From an uncultured Moraxella sp. (GTDB lineage: Bacteria; Pseudomonadota; Gammaproteobacteria; Pseudomonadales; Moraxellaceae), in assembly GCF_945873075.1 (NCBI RefSeq), contig NZ_CAMCBS010000021.1, positions 1 through 32,691 on the forward strand: a stretch of 32,691 nt of DNA, in the 5' to 3' direction. Positions 24,904-31,019 of this stretch are shown piece after piece. The translations under genes and the position numbers were made by a program. The notes below the pieces were generated by a model that worked only from the letters and a program-made list of their open reading frames with translations, was not told the origin of the DNA and ran no database searches. Each line of letters begins with the position of its first letter. Position 1 is the stretch's first letter.

Positions 24904-25602
24904 ATGAAGCTATTATCATTTTCAGCAGTTACAATTGCTCTCATGTTGGCAGGTTGCGCCACCACTTCAGCCCAAAAGCAAGCACCTGTTGAGCTGACTC
25001 CTGAAGAAGTTCTTGCCAAAAAAGAAAAGAATTATAAGCGCTTGGTTTGGCTTTTAGGCGAAGAAAGTGCTAAGCGTTTTATGGACGACCCAAACAAGCC
25101 TTTTACCGAAGTGAATAACAAAAAAGTCACCCAAGCTGACCAAAGTAAATATGGGTTTGATGTTAGCATTTACGATTACCTTGGTGAGCCATCTGGCGGG
25201 TTGATTTATGCAGTTATCCTTGATCCGCGTGACAACACCTATAAATCTGGCTATCTTAGAACCAACGGTGAAGTATATATCCCCTTCAAATTTGGTCACA
25301 CAAACAAAGATCATCTGGAAAGCCGTCAGTTTATCGGTGGTTTGGCTAGCGTTATCAATCCAAGCACAGCTGCACAAATTTACCGTGAAGAAGGTGCTTC
25401 GCATCCCGATGATCAGTATGCCATTATCGATCACACAGGATCGCAATTGGTGAAATATACCGCTTATCTAGATATCCAAAAATATCCTGGTGATAATTAT
25501 TTTACCGCCATTTATATTGACGAAAAAGGTCAAAAACGCACGAGCAAAATTTCAACCAATCTAAAATTAATCAGCGATGTGCCTGGATGGATTAAGCAGT
25601 GA
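24904..25602 (+). CDS. Lipoprotein of unknown function
   Basis: 232 residues. The signal ends in the lipobox LAGC (C18). A helical, charged segment follows (PEEVLAKKEKNYKRLVWLLG), then a mixed region with GFDVSIYDYLGEPSGGLIYAV and repeated YxxxYI-type beta strands. No catalytic motif is seen and I do not recognise the family. The Shine-Dalgarno is weak. The M48 metalloprotease gene starts 52 bases later on the same strand, so the two lipoproteins are probably co-transcribed and may act together at the cell envelope. Confidence 0.8.
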   Translation: MKLLSFSAVTIALMLAGCATTSAQKQAPVELTPEEVLAKKEKNYKRLVWLLGEESAKRFMDDPNKPFTEVNNKKVTQADQSKYGFDVSIYDYLGEPSGGLIYAVILDPRDNTYKSGYLRTNGEVYIPFKFGHTNKDHLESRQFIGGLASVINPSTAAQIYREEGASHPDDQYAIIDHTGSQLVKYTAYLDIQKYPGDNYFTAIYIDEKGQKRTSKISTNLKLISDVPGWIKQ

Positions 25603-25654
25603 TTGGCTAGCCTTTTGACCAACACACGCTCACAAATCATCAGCGGAACAATAT

Positions 25655-26464
25655 ATGTATCAATTCAAAAAACTATTTATAACAGCTACTCTTGCAACCA
25701 CAACCGCTCTTTCGGGCTGTGTTAGTACCACAACCGCGGGTACAATCAGCCCAGAGCGTAAACAGCTTTTGATTGTGTCTAGTGGCGAAATCCTACGCCT
25801 GTCTAGCGAATACTACCGTGAGACTCTAGCAGAAGCTCGCACCAAAGGCACTCTTGACAACAATCCTGCGCAAGTTGCTCGCCTACGCAAAATTGCCGAC
25901 CGTCTCATTCCACAAGCTGCACTACTGCGTCCAGATGCAGCAAATTGGCAATGGAAAGTTCACACCATTACCGACAATACTATCAATGCATATGTAATGC
26001 CGGGTGGTAAAATCGTATTTTATACAGGTATTATCGAAAAACTCAACTTGACCGATGATGAAATTGCAGCCATTATGGGGCATGAAATGGCACACGCCAT
26101 CCGTGAACACTCTCGTGAGAAGATGAGCCGCAAAATGGCTACCAATGGTACATTGGGTATAGCTGGTGCAGCCCTTGGTCTTGGTGGATGGCAGGCACAG
26201 GTGGTTGGACTGGCAGGTGAGATTGGTCTAAATTTACCCCACTCACGCACCCAAGAAGCCGAAGCGGATAAGATTGGGCTTGAGTTGATGGCTCGTGCAG
26301 GATACAATCCAGATGCCGCCGTAACTCTATGGCAAAAGATGGATGCTAGCAAAGAAACCAAAATGCCACAATTTTTGAGCACCCATCCAAGCAGTGCAAA
26401 TCGCATTAAAGAATTGCAGGCTTTAGCGCCACAAGTACAGCATCTGTATCAGCAGGCAAAGTAA
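25655..26464 (+). CDS. M48 family metalloprotease, lipoprotein (LoiP/YcaL-like)
   Basis: 269 residues. Lipobox LSGC with C22 anchors it to a membrane. The zinc motif is H143-E-x-x-H147 (GHEMAHA), and the third ligand lies in EAEADKIGLELMARAGYNP (E201xxxD205). NAYVMPGGKIVFYTGII upstream of the zinc site is the standard M48 strand before the active helix. The C-terminal FLSTHPSSANRIKEL is also diagnostic. Such enzymes degrade misfolded or unassembled outer-membrane proteins in the periplasm. It is the last gene before the accessory region and is convergent with umuC without an obvious terminator. Confidence 0.92.
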   Translation: MYQFKKLFITATLATTTALSGCVSTTTAGTISPERKQLLIVSSGEILRLSSEYYRETLAEARTKGTLDNNPAQVARLRKIADRLIPQAALLRPDAANWQWKVHTITDNTINAYVMPGGKIVFYTGIIEKLNLTDDEIAAIMGHEMAHAIREHSREKMSRKMATNGTLGIAGAALGLGGWQAQVVGLAGEIGLNLPHSRTQEAEADKIGLELMARAGYNPDAAVTLWQKMDASKETKMPQFLSTHPSSANRIKELQALAPQVQHLYQQAK

Positions 26465-26498
26465 TGACAATGCTTTGTTGATGATTCTGATGAGATGC

Positions 26499-27770
26499 CT
26501 AATCCACGCTCAACAGCTCATCCCAGCGTGTGGTAAATCGTTGGCTCATAAACCCCCGATTCATCTGCCAGTCATCGGACAGTTTTTGGGTGGCGATGAT
26601 GAGACTGTTTTTACCAAATTGCTTATGAATACTATCTAGCGCTGTCATCAGTTTGGGATTGTCTTGATAGGCAGAGTCATCCACTTGGGTAAATAAATCA
26701 TCTTGCACTTGGCAAGCTTGCTCAATCCCACCAAGCTCAATCCCACATTTTTTATAACGCAGATTGGGGCGATATAGTTGTTTGAGTAGCTTTTGAGCGT
26801 GTTGATTCAACACTCGAGTATCATTACTACCTTTGGCAAGAGCAATGGTCTTTTTGCCATGATAGCGTTGTTGATTATAGCTGCCAAAGGTCTGAATGGT
26901 GACGCTTAGCGTATGCGCTAGCGTTTGCTGTGCTCGTAATGCACTTGCACCACTAGCAATATGATAAGCCACCGCAGACTGTAGCGACTCAATCTCACTA
27001 ATCGCTTTACCAAAGCTTCTGCTTCTGATGATGTGTTTCTTTGGTTCTTCAATCTCAAGCCCCGTGCAGGGTTTGCCATTCATCTCTTGCCAAGTTCTTT
27101 GAGTGGTGACGCTAAAATGATGCTTGATAAGATGTCTGTCAGCATCGACGAAGTCTTTGGCGGTGTTGATGCCTAGCTGCTTAAGTTGTAGCGCTGTTTG
27201 ACTGCCAATGCCCCATATTTCATCCACGCTTTGACTTGCTAAGGCTCTGTCTTGAATATCTTTTGACCAATCATCCCAAACCACCACACCGCCAAAGTGC
27301 TGTGGATAGCTTTTGGCAAGGTGATTGCAGAATTTGGCGAGAGTCTTAGTTGGTGCAATACCCACACAAGTAGGGATACCGACCCATTGCCAGACTCTGT
27401 CTTTGATAGATTTACCTAAATCAGATAATCGATGCTGATTAATCCCTGTTAAATCCGCAAAGCATTCATCAATCGAATACATCTCAACGGCTGGTACAAG
27501 ACTTGCAATGGTGTTCATCATCCGAGCTGAGATATCACCGTAGAGCTCATAATTACTTGAAAAGGCAATAACTTCTCCACGATGAACCAAGTCTTTGATT
27601 TGAAAATACGGCACACCCATTTTAATGCCAAGTGCTTTGGCTTCAGCGGTGCGAGCGACCACACAGCCATCATTATTGGATAAGACTACTAGCGCTTTGT
27701 TTTTAAGCTTAGGATTAAAAATCCGCTCACAAGAGCAATAAAAGCTATTACCATCAATCAGTGCGTACAT
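26499..27770 (-). CDS. umuC: UmuC, Y-family translesion DNA polymerase V catalytic subunit
   Basis: 423 residues from the ATG at 27770. [19 protein letters not shown] opens the palm, ending in the metal-binding region [11 protein letters not shown] near residue 100; [17 protein letters not shown] and [16 protein letters not shown] (thumb) follow. The little-finger region has SRSFGKAI. The C-terminus [15 protein letters not shown] is a DUF4113-type tail found in UmuC. The polymerase copies past DNA lesions with cleaved UmuD. The frame stays open 14 codons upstream, but those codons lack family similarity. umuD lies 107 bases upstream, a larger gap than in E. coli, where the genes overlap. Confidence 0.93.
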   Translation of the reverse strand: MYALIDGNSFYCSCERIFNPKLKNKALVVLSNNDGCVVARTAEAKALGIKMGVPYFQIKDLVHRGEVIAFSSNYELYGDISARMMNTIASLVPAVEMYSIDECFADLTGINQHRLSDLGKSIKDRVWQWVGIPTCVGIAPTKTLAKFCNHLAKSYPQHFGGVVVWDDWSKDIQDRALASQSVDEIWGIGSQTALQLKQLGINTAKDFVDADRHLIKHHFSVTTQRTWQEMNGKPCTGLEIEEPKKHIIRSRSFGKAISEIESLQSAVAYHIASGASALRAQQTLAHTLSVTIQTFGSYNQQRYHGKKTIALAKGSNDTRVLNQHAQKLLKQLYRPNLRYKKCGIELGGIEQACQVQDDLFTQVDDSAYQDNPKLMTALDSIHKQFGKNSLIIATQKLSDDWQMNRGFMSQRFTTRWDELLSVD

Positions 27771-27877
27771 CAAATCATCATCTTGAAAAAAGTTACTGAT
27801 ATGATACTGCAAAGTTTGACAAATAGCAATTTGAAACTGGTAACTCTTTTCAATATGGGTAAGTTATGATTGATAGC

Positions 27878-28528
27878 TTATCGCTTACGCACATCCTTAA
27901 TTACATGCATCACCACACCAACAATAGCAAGTTCATCACCATCGCTAAAGGTGTAGTTAGGATAACTCTCATCACCACGACTATTTTCAGAGTGCAGTTC
28001 AACACATCCATCATCTAAGATATGCAATCGCTTGATGGTGTATTCAGAGCCCAAATCCGCCATGACGATATCTCGATGACTTGGTGTAATGGCACGGTCA
28101 ATGACTAATAAATCATCTTTATCAATCCCAGCATCTAACATCGAATAACCGCCACAGCGAGCAATGATGGTGGATGATTGATTGCGCACTAAATATTCAT
28201 TAAAATCCAAATAATCTTCGATATATCCTTCAGCAGGAGAAGCAAAGCCTGCAGGGATTTTCTCTGTGGCGATAGGCAAAGATAACTTCGATGGATTGGG
28301 ATGTACGACTAGTGCATCTAATGGTACAGAACCTGTCACAAACACAACACCCAATTTACCTGCTTTATTCTTTTGGATTAAAGACTCCACCATCGGCAAT
28401 AAGTTTCTTGGAATCTTCTTGGCAACAGGACTACCAAATGGGGATGGCTTACGTCCACTGCCTGCACGGCGACCGCCGTGTGTGGATTTGGGACGAGATT
28501 CGGGTTTGGTGTCATCTGATTGGGTCAT
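27878..28528 (-). CDS. umuD: UmuD-type autocleaving S24 protein, long form
   Basis: 216 residues, about 75 more than E. coli UmuD. The self-cleavage site is A93-G94 (KIPAGFASP), the nucleophile S129 (GGYSMLD) and the lysine K166 (YTIKRL). The spacings (36 and 37 residues) equal those of E. coli UmuD, so the protease is complete. The N-terminal part carries HGGRRAGSGRKPSPFG (residues 17-32), a basic segment, then a helix (RNLLPMVESLIQ). This arrangement resembles the longer UmuD relatives of Moraxellaceae, some of which double as repressors of the damage response, but no clear helix-turn-helix is visible. A consensus promoter lies upstream. Confidence 0.92.
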   Translation of the reverse strand: MTQSDDTKPESRPKSTHGGRRAGSGRKPSPFGSPVAKKIPRNLLPMVESLIQKNKAGKLGVVFVTGSVPLDALVVHPNPSKLSLPIATEKIPAGFASPAEGYIEDYLDFNEYLVRNQSSTIIARCGGYSMLDAGIDKDDLLVIDRAITPSHRDIVMADLGSEYTIKRLHILDDGCVELHSENSRGDESYPNYTFSDGDELAIVGVVMHVIKDVRKR

Positions 28529-28555
28529 GGTGTTGTCTTGAAAAAGGTTTCGGTT

Positions 28556-28584
28556 ATCATAAATTTTTCTGTTCGTTTAGTCAA
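28556..28584 (-). promoter_or_regulatory. Sigma-70 promoter of umuD
   Basis: On the minus strand TTGACT (28579-28584), a 17-base spacer and TATGAT (28556-28561). The start point lies near 28549, so the leader is about 20 bases. The motif TTGAAAAAGGTTTC (28538-28551, plus-strand reading) overlaps the start point and recurs in similar form before umuC at 27783-27796 (12 of 14 identical). No classical CTGT-N8-ACAG LexA box was found. Confidence 0.7.
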
Positions 28585-28780
28585 GTGTTTATTGGGCTGT
28601 ATTAAGCGAAAAAATAACCCTTTGCAAACACAATTTGGAGTGCAACAGCACAAAGAAACAACCGCCCAAACCTTTGATTCTAAACAATAAAAAAGGGACT
28701 ATACTAGATTAGCAATAACGCTATACTAGTTTTATGAAGATAACCCGTTGTAAATTAAGTAAAAAAAGTTCAAATTAAAC

Positions 28781-28824
28781 TGAACCGCACCCCAAAGGTT
28801 GTCTAACTTTTGGGGGTCGGTTCA
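28781..28824. repeat. 44-base hairpin resembling an insertion-sequence end
   Basis: TGAACCGCACCCCAAAGGTT and AACTTTTGGGGGTCGGTTCA form a 20-bp stem with one two-base mismatch, one G-U pair and the 4-base loop GTCT. Read on the minus strand, TGAACCGACCCCCAAAAGTT is reminiscent of terminal inverted repeats of IS3-family (IS150 group) elements. No transposase lies near. It may be a solo end, a miniature element, or a terminator. Confidence 0.5.
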
Positions 28825-28974
28825 TCTGGTGGGTTTTTTGTTTTCAAAAGAAAAAGCCCACCATTATCTTATAATGGCAGACTCTTTCAGTGGTGTGTCT
28901 TGAGGGTCGTGATACAATCACGAACAATCCCCAAGCTCGCTCTGATATTTTAGCATAAAATGTTCATTACTTGT

Positions 28975-29292
28975 TCAAGAACCAAGTTTTTGCTTCAAAA
29001 ATGCCAAATCTCTTCGTCCATCCAAAACTTCTAAGATATGTACCGTATCTTCAATGATGGTGTAGTACACCAAAAATGGCAGTTTTGGCACAACCATTTT
29101 TCTTATATTGGGCGAAAAATCAGCCATAGGACAGCGTTCAGGAAAATATTCAAGTGAACTGATTGCTTCTTGAATGGCTGTAATGTTGGCTTCAGCCACA
29201 ATATAGCTGGCAACATCCACATAGTATTCATAAAGCGACATCAGTGCTTGCTTGGCATCATCAGAGATGGCGATGGTATAAGCTTGACGCAT
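28975..29292 (-). CDS. ParE/RelE family toxin
   Basis: 105 residues with the compact RelE/ParE fold order: two N-terminal helices (SDDAKQALMSLYEYYV), a helix with AISSLEYFPERCP near residues 43-55, strands with IRKMVVPKLPFLVYYTI, then VHILEVLDGRRDL at the C-terminus. The final strand with the GRRDL arginines fits ParE more than mRNA-cutting RelE, so gyrase may be the target, but this is not certain. It shares one base with the antitoxin stop (TAATG), showing tight translational coupling. The antitoxin is encoded first, as usual. Confidence 0.82.
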   Translation of the reverse strand: MRQAYTIAISDDAKQALMSLYEYYVDVASYIVAEANITAIQEAISSLEYFPERCPMADFSPNIRKMVVPKLPFLVYYTIIEDTVHILEVLDGRRDLAFLKQKLGS

Positions 29293-29600
29293 TATAGCTT
29301 GCCCTTGGCTTGAGCATATTGATTGCCATGTTCACGAACAGCAGCAAAGCAATCATCAACCGAAGTGCCTTTTTTACCATCCAGCACATTTTGATATGCC
29401 TGCATGACGCGCTTTTCGACATAAGCTTCGTATTCTTCCTGCTCTTTGACTTCCTGCAGGGCTTTATCCACCAGTTCACCCATCAGATAATTCAGTGTGC
29501 GGTTTTGACGCTTGGCAAGTTGCTCTAGTGCTTGCTTTTTCTCAAAATCCATCACAAGTGATATTCTGGATTTTTGTGTAATTGTATTAACTGCAGCCAT
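29292..29600 (-). CDS. Ribbon-helix-helix antitoxin of the ParE/RelE-type pair
   Basis: 102 residues. The N-terminal part, SRISLVMDFEKKQALEQLA with NRTLNYLMGELVDKAL, has the strand-helix-helix pattern of a MetJ/Arc/CopG-type DNA-binding dimer. The C-terminal half (VKEQEEYEAYVEKRVMQAY and onwards) is charged and helical and would wrap the toxin. Its promoter carries a perfect inverted repeat over the -10 region, as expected for autoregulation. The exact subfamily (ParD, RelB or StbD) is not clear. Confidence 0.82.
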   Translation of the reverse strand: MAAVNTITQKSRISLVMDFEKKQALEQLAKRQNRTLNYLMGELVDKALQEVKEQEEYEAYVEKRVMQAYQNVLDGKKGTSVDDCFAAVREHGNQYAQAKGKL

Positions 29601-29613
29601 CAGCTACCCCATT

Positions 29614-29668
29614 ATTATTAACTTATCATAACAGTTAATAATATATACTACTTAGGTAAAAAAGTCAA
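29614..29668 (-). promoter_or_regulatory. Promoter and operator of the toxin-antitoxin pair
   Basis: On the minus strand TTGACT (29663-29668), 17 bases, TATATT (29640-29645). A perfect 10-bp inverted repeat, ATTATTAACT (29614-29623) and AGTTAATAAT (29633-29642), overlaps the -10 and the start point. It is a likely binding site for the antitoxin or its complex. Confidence 0.7.
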
Positions 29669-29673
29669 TAAAA

Positions 29674-29745
29674 TGCATATTCCACTCCAAATGATCACCC
29701 ATTCCACTCTTCACGTGACCACTTATTCCACTCTTATTTGACCAC
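29674..29745. repeat. Direct repeats resembling an insertion-sequence end
   Basis: ATTCCACTC occurs at 29679, 29701 and 29725. Two copies are embedded in a 24-bp unit (TGATCACCC-ATTCCACTC and TGACCACTT-ATTCCACTC), and a third TGACCACCC closes the array. Multiple terminal repeats of about 20 bases with GTGGTCA are typical of IS21-like transposase binding sites. No istA/istB gene is in the window, so this would be a solo end. Confidence 0.5.
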
Positions 29746-29748
29746 CCC

Positions 29749-29792
29749 ATAAAAAACCACCAGCCAAGCCAATTTGCTCAACTGATGGTTTT
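29749..29792 (-). terminator. Terminator after the TpsB remnant
   Basis: On the minus strand AAAACCATCAG (29782-29792) pairs with CTGGTGGTTTT (29753-29763) with one G-U, then more T. It starts 16 bases after the stop at 29808 and would have served the original gene. Confidence 0.7.
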
Positions 29793-29807
29793 GATGTCAA
29801 CTTGCTT

Positions 29808-29990
29808 TTAAAAACTCATCCCCAAACTCACACCACTGACCCAATCTGTGTTGGAAAAGCCTGTGGGCTCGCTGATTGCTTTTGAAGTAAAGATGTCATA
29901 GTTAAAACTTAGGTAAGGGTTATTTGTATTTGGTGTGTATTGTCCTTTGATGCCAATGGCAGCACCTGCTAGATGTTGTCTGTACCGGTC
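29808..29990 (-). pseudogene. C-terminal remnant of a TpsB/FhaC-like two-partner secretion transporter
   Basis: About 60 residues are left. HLAGAAIGIKGQYT, then NPYLSFNYDIFTSKA, then SEPTGFSNTDW and the final LGMSF correspond to the last barrel strands of ShlB/FhaC/HecB transporters, which end in Phe. FNYDIF with a following EPTGF segment is a typical closing pattern. A normal TpsB has over 500 residues, so nearly all is missing. The similarity stops near 29990 and the rest of the frame (to 30002) is not family-like. The exporter substrate gene (TpsA) is absent. The remnant points left, away from the junction it shares with the Fic remnant. Confidence 0.6.
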
Positions 29991-30027
29991 AACTATTTTC
30001 AAACAACCCCTAAGAGGGTTTTGTTAA

Positions 30028-30309
30028 AAAACTGTCGTTCTTTTTCGACAGGGCTTAGTTGTCGCTAAGTCACAGTTTTGGCATACATATCGCCACACAT
30101 CACTCAATCCACGGCAGGTAGTGATGATCAATAAGCTTTGGGGTGATTTTTATGGCAAGCTTACCACCAAAAAATGGGCGAGTATCACAAAAGTATCCAC
30201 AGATACCGCTCTAAGAGATATTAATGATTTGGTTGAAAAAGGAATTTTGGTGAAGTCACTAGCTTCTGGACGCAGTCAAAGTTATGAGCTGAGCTGTCTT
30301 GTGGAGTAG
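30028..30309 (+). pseudogene. C-terminal remnant of a Fic family protein
   Basis: Read in the frame of base 30028, the peptide includes AKSQFWHTYRHTSLNPRQV, INKLWGDFYGKLTTKKWAS, TDTALRDINDLVEKGIL and SGRSQSYEL. This is the C-terminal winged-helix end of a common Fic architecture (KAxFW..LNxRQ..LNKL..GKLTT.KW...TALRDI.DL). The Fic core with HxFxDGNGR is absent, and the similarity begins near 30049. No start of the original protein is left; a GTG/ATG pair at 30121-30126 could only start a 62-residue piece. The fragment is not continuous with the intact Fic gene at 31020, which has a different C-terminal domain. Confidence 0.75.
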
Positions 30310-30322
30310 CTACAAAAAAGAT

Positions 30323-30396
30323 ATTCATGCATGAATTTGATAAAATATTATCAAAAACTACCAAAAATCCCGTAAATTTGATAAAATAATATCAAA
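30323..30396. promoter_or_regulatory. Two identical inverted repeats before the HipB-like gene
   Basis: TTTGATA-N6-TATCAAA occurs at 30336-30355 and again at 30377-30396, with identical arms and centres 41 bp apart (about four helical turns). A perfect 14-bp palindrome ATTCATGCATGAAT (30323-30336) touches the left site. The right site ends 22 bases before the start codon. This spacing suits two regulator dimers on one DNA face, probably the HipB-like protein itself. Confidence 0.7.
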
Positions 30397-30418
30397 ATTA
30401 AACCAAGTTGAGGTGGTT

Positions 30419-30697
30419 ATGCTTCATCTGTATGACGATATTGATGCACGCTTAGCTTTGGCAGCGTATCTAAAACAAAAACGCAAAGATGCTAAGCTGT
30501 CACGCCGAGCACTGGCTGAAAAATCCTTGATTCCAGAGCCAACCATTCGTCGGTTTGAGGATACAGGTCATATTTCTTTAAAGAACTTTTTGTTATTGTG
30601 GATGATTTTGGATGATATTGCTCGGTTTATGGAATTAACCAAACCTAAAGCAATCAAACCCAAAACCATCGCCGAGGTGCTTGCTTATGATCAGTAA
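30419..30697 (+). CDS. HipB-like HTH (XRE) regulator, apparently without HipA
   Basis: 92 residues from the ATG at 30419; GAGG lies 5 bases upstream, while the earlier in-frame GTG overlaps it. LALAAYLKQKRKDAKLSRR (residues 11-29) opens the XRE helix-turn-helix, and ALAEKSLIPEPTIRRFEDTG continues it; ISLKNFLLLWMILDDI follows. This arrangement is that of short regulators encoded just before HipA-type kinase toxins. No hipA-length frame follows. The last four codons overlap an ATGA start of a 19-codon frame (30687-30746, MISNHQPTRYLSVFHYND), possibly the stub of hipA. The protein probably represses its own promoter through the two inverted repeats upstream. Confidence 0.72.
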   Translation: MLHLYDDIDARLALAAYLKQKRKDAKLSRRALAEKSLIPEPTIRRFEDTGHISLKNFLLLWMILDDIARFMELTKPKAIKPKTIAEVLAYDQ

Positions 30698-30842
30698 CCA
30701 TCAGCCGACTCGGTATTTGAGTGTTTTCCATTACAATGATTGCTAAGCATTTGGATGAGATATATCAATCAAATAAGGGTTTGATAATTTGACAATTCAA
30801 GGTTGGAACTTTCCCTAATTATAATTGATATCCTGCCTTAAA

Positions 30843-30878
30843 TAGAAAAAGTTTCAAGTATAATTGAAACTTTTTCTA
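30843..30878. terminator. Perfect 15-bp hairpin, probable bidirectional terminator
   Basis: TAGAAAAAGTTTCAA (30843-30857) pairs with TTGAAACTTTTTCTA (30864-30878), 6-base loop. The stem itself ends in T and A runs on each strand. It separates the HipB-like unit from fic. It could also be a binding site, because half of it (GTTTCAA) recurs once downstream. Confidence 0.55.
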
Positions 30879-30936
30879 TATATACAAAAGTTTCAATCAT
30901 AAAAATAATCACCCAAAAGTCAATTAGCGGCAAACT

Positions 30937-31006
30937 GAGATAAAATACGATAATTTACGACAAATTACGATAAAATAAGGTAAAATACGATAAGTTGCGA
31001 TATTTT
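30937..31006 (+). repeat. Seven 10-bp tandem units directly before fic
   Basis: Units start exactly every 10 bases at 30937, 30947, 30957, 30967, 30977, 30987 and 30997. They are GAGATAAAAT, ACGATAATTT, ACGACAAATT, ACGATAAAAT, AAGGTAAAAT, ACGATAAGTT and GCGATATTTT; the consensus is ACGATAAAAT. The array ends 13 bases before the fic start codon. A period close to one helical turn puts every unit on the same DNA face. It probably contains the promoter (several TAAAAT and TACGAT -10-like hexamers). Confidence 0.8.
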
Positions 31007-31019
31007 ATGGAAAATAACA

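Larger units (their letters stand above)
28529..28974. other. Non-coding stretch with stacked hairpins between umuD and the toxin gene
   Basis: No gene was seen in these 446 bases. Besides the umuD promoter they hold: a 9-bp direct repeat CTATACTAG at 28699 and 28721 (22 bases apart); the 44-base hairpin at 28781-28824; a hairpin TGGTGGG/CCCACCA with a T-rich loop arm (about 28827-28863); CCATTAT/ATAATGG just after it; and TCGTGAT/ATCACGA near 28906-28922 inside CTTGAGG/CCCCAAG arms. The order of four to five hairpins without a coding frame suggests a degraded mobile element, a structured RNA, or several terminators. Confidence 0.55.
30698..31019. other. Gene-free stretch between the HipB-like gene and fic
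   Basis: It begins with the possible hipA stub (to 30746). A second short frame encodes MIAKHLDEIYQSNKGLII (30738-30794), which may be a piece of the same lost gene. A perfect 15-bp hairpin (30843-30878) and a partial copy of its arm (GTTTCAAT near 30890) follow. The right end holds seven 10-bp tandem units that run up to the fic start. Confidence 0.5.

Noticed and set aside
27771-27812. Earlier start for umuC adding 14 residues
   Set aside because: The extra residues ([10 protein letters not shown]) have no counterpart in UmuC, where the protein begins at MYALIDGN.
28529-28620. Classical LexA box before umuD
   Set aside because: CTGT occurs once (28569) but ACAG is not at the required distance.
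28781-28824. Integron attC site
   Set aside because: A GTCTAAC core-like heptamer is present but the matching GTTRRRY partner is missing, and no integrase or cassette is seen.
30937-31006. CRISPR array or plasmid iterons for the 10-bp repeats
   Set aside because: There are no spacers and the units are too short for CRISPR. Iterons usually have 17-22-bp units and a rep gene, and none is present.
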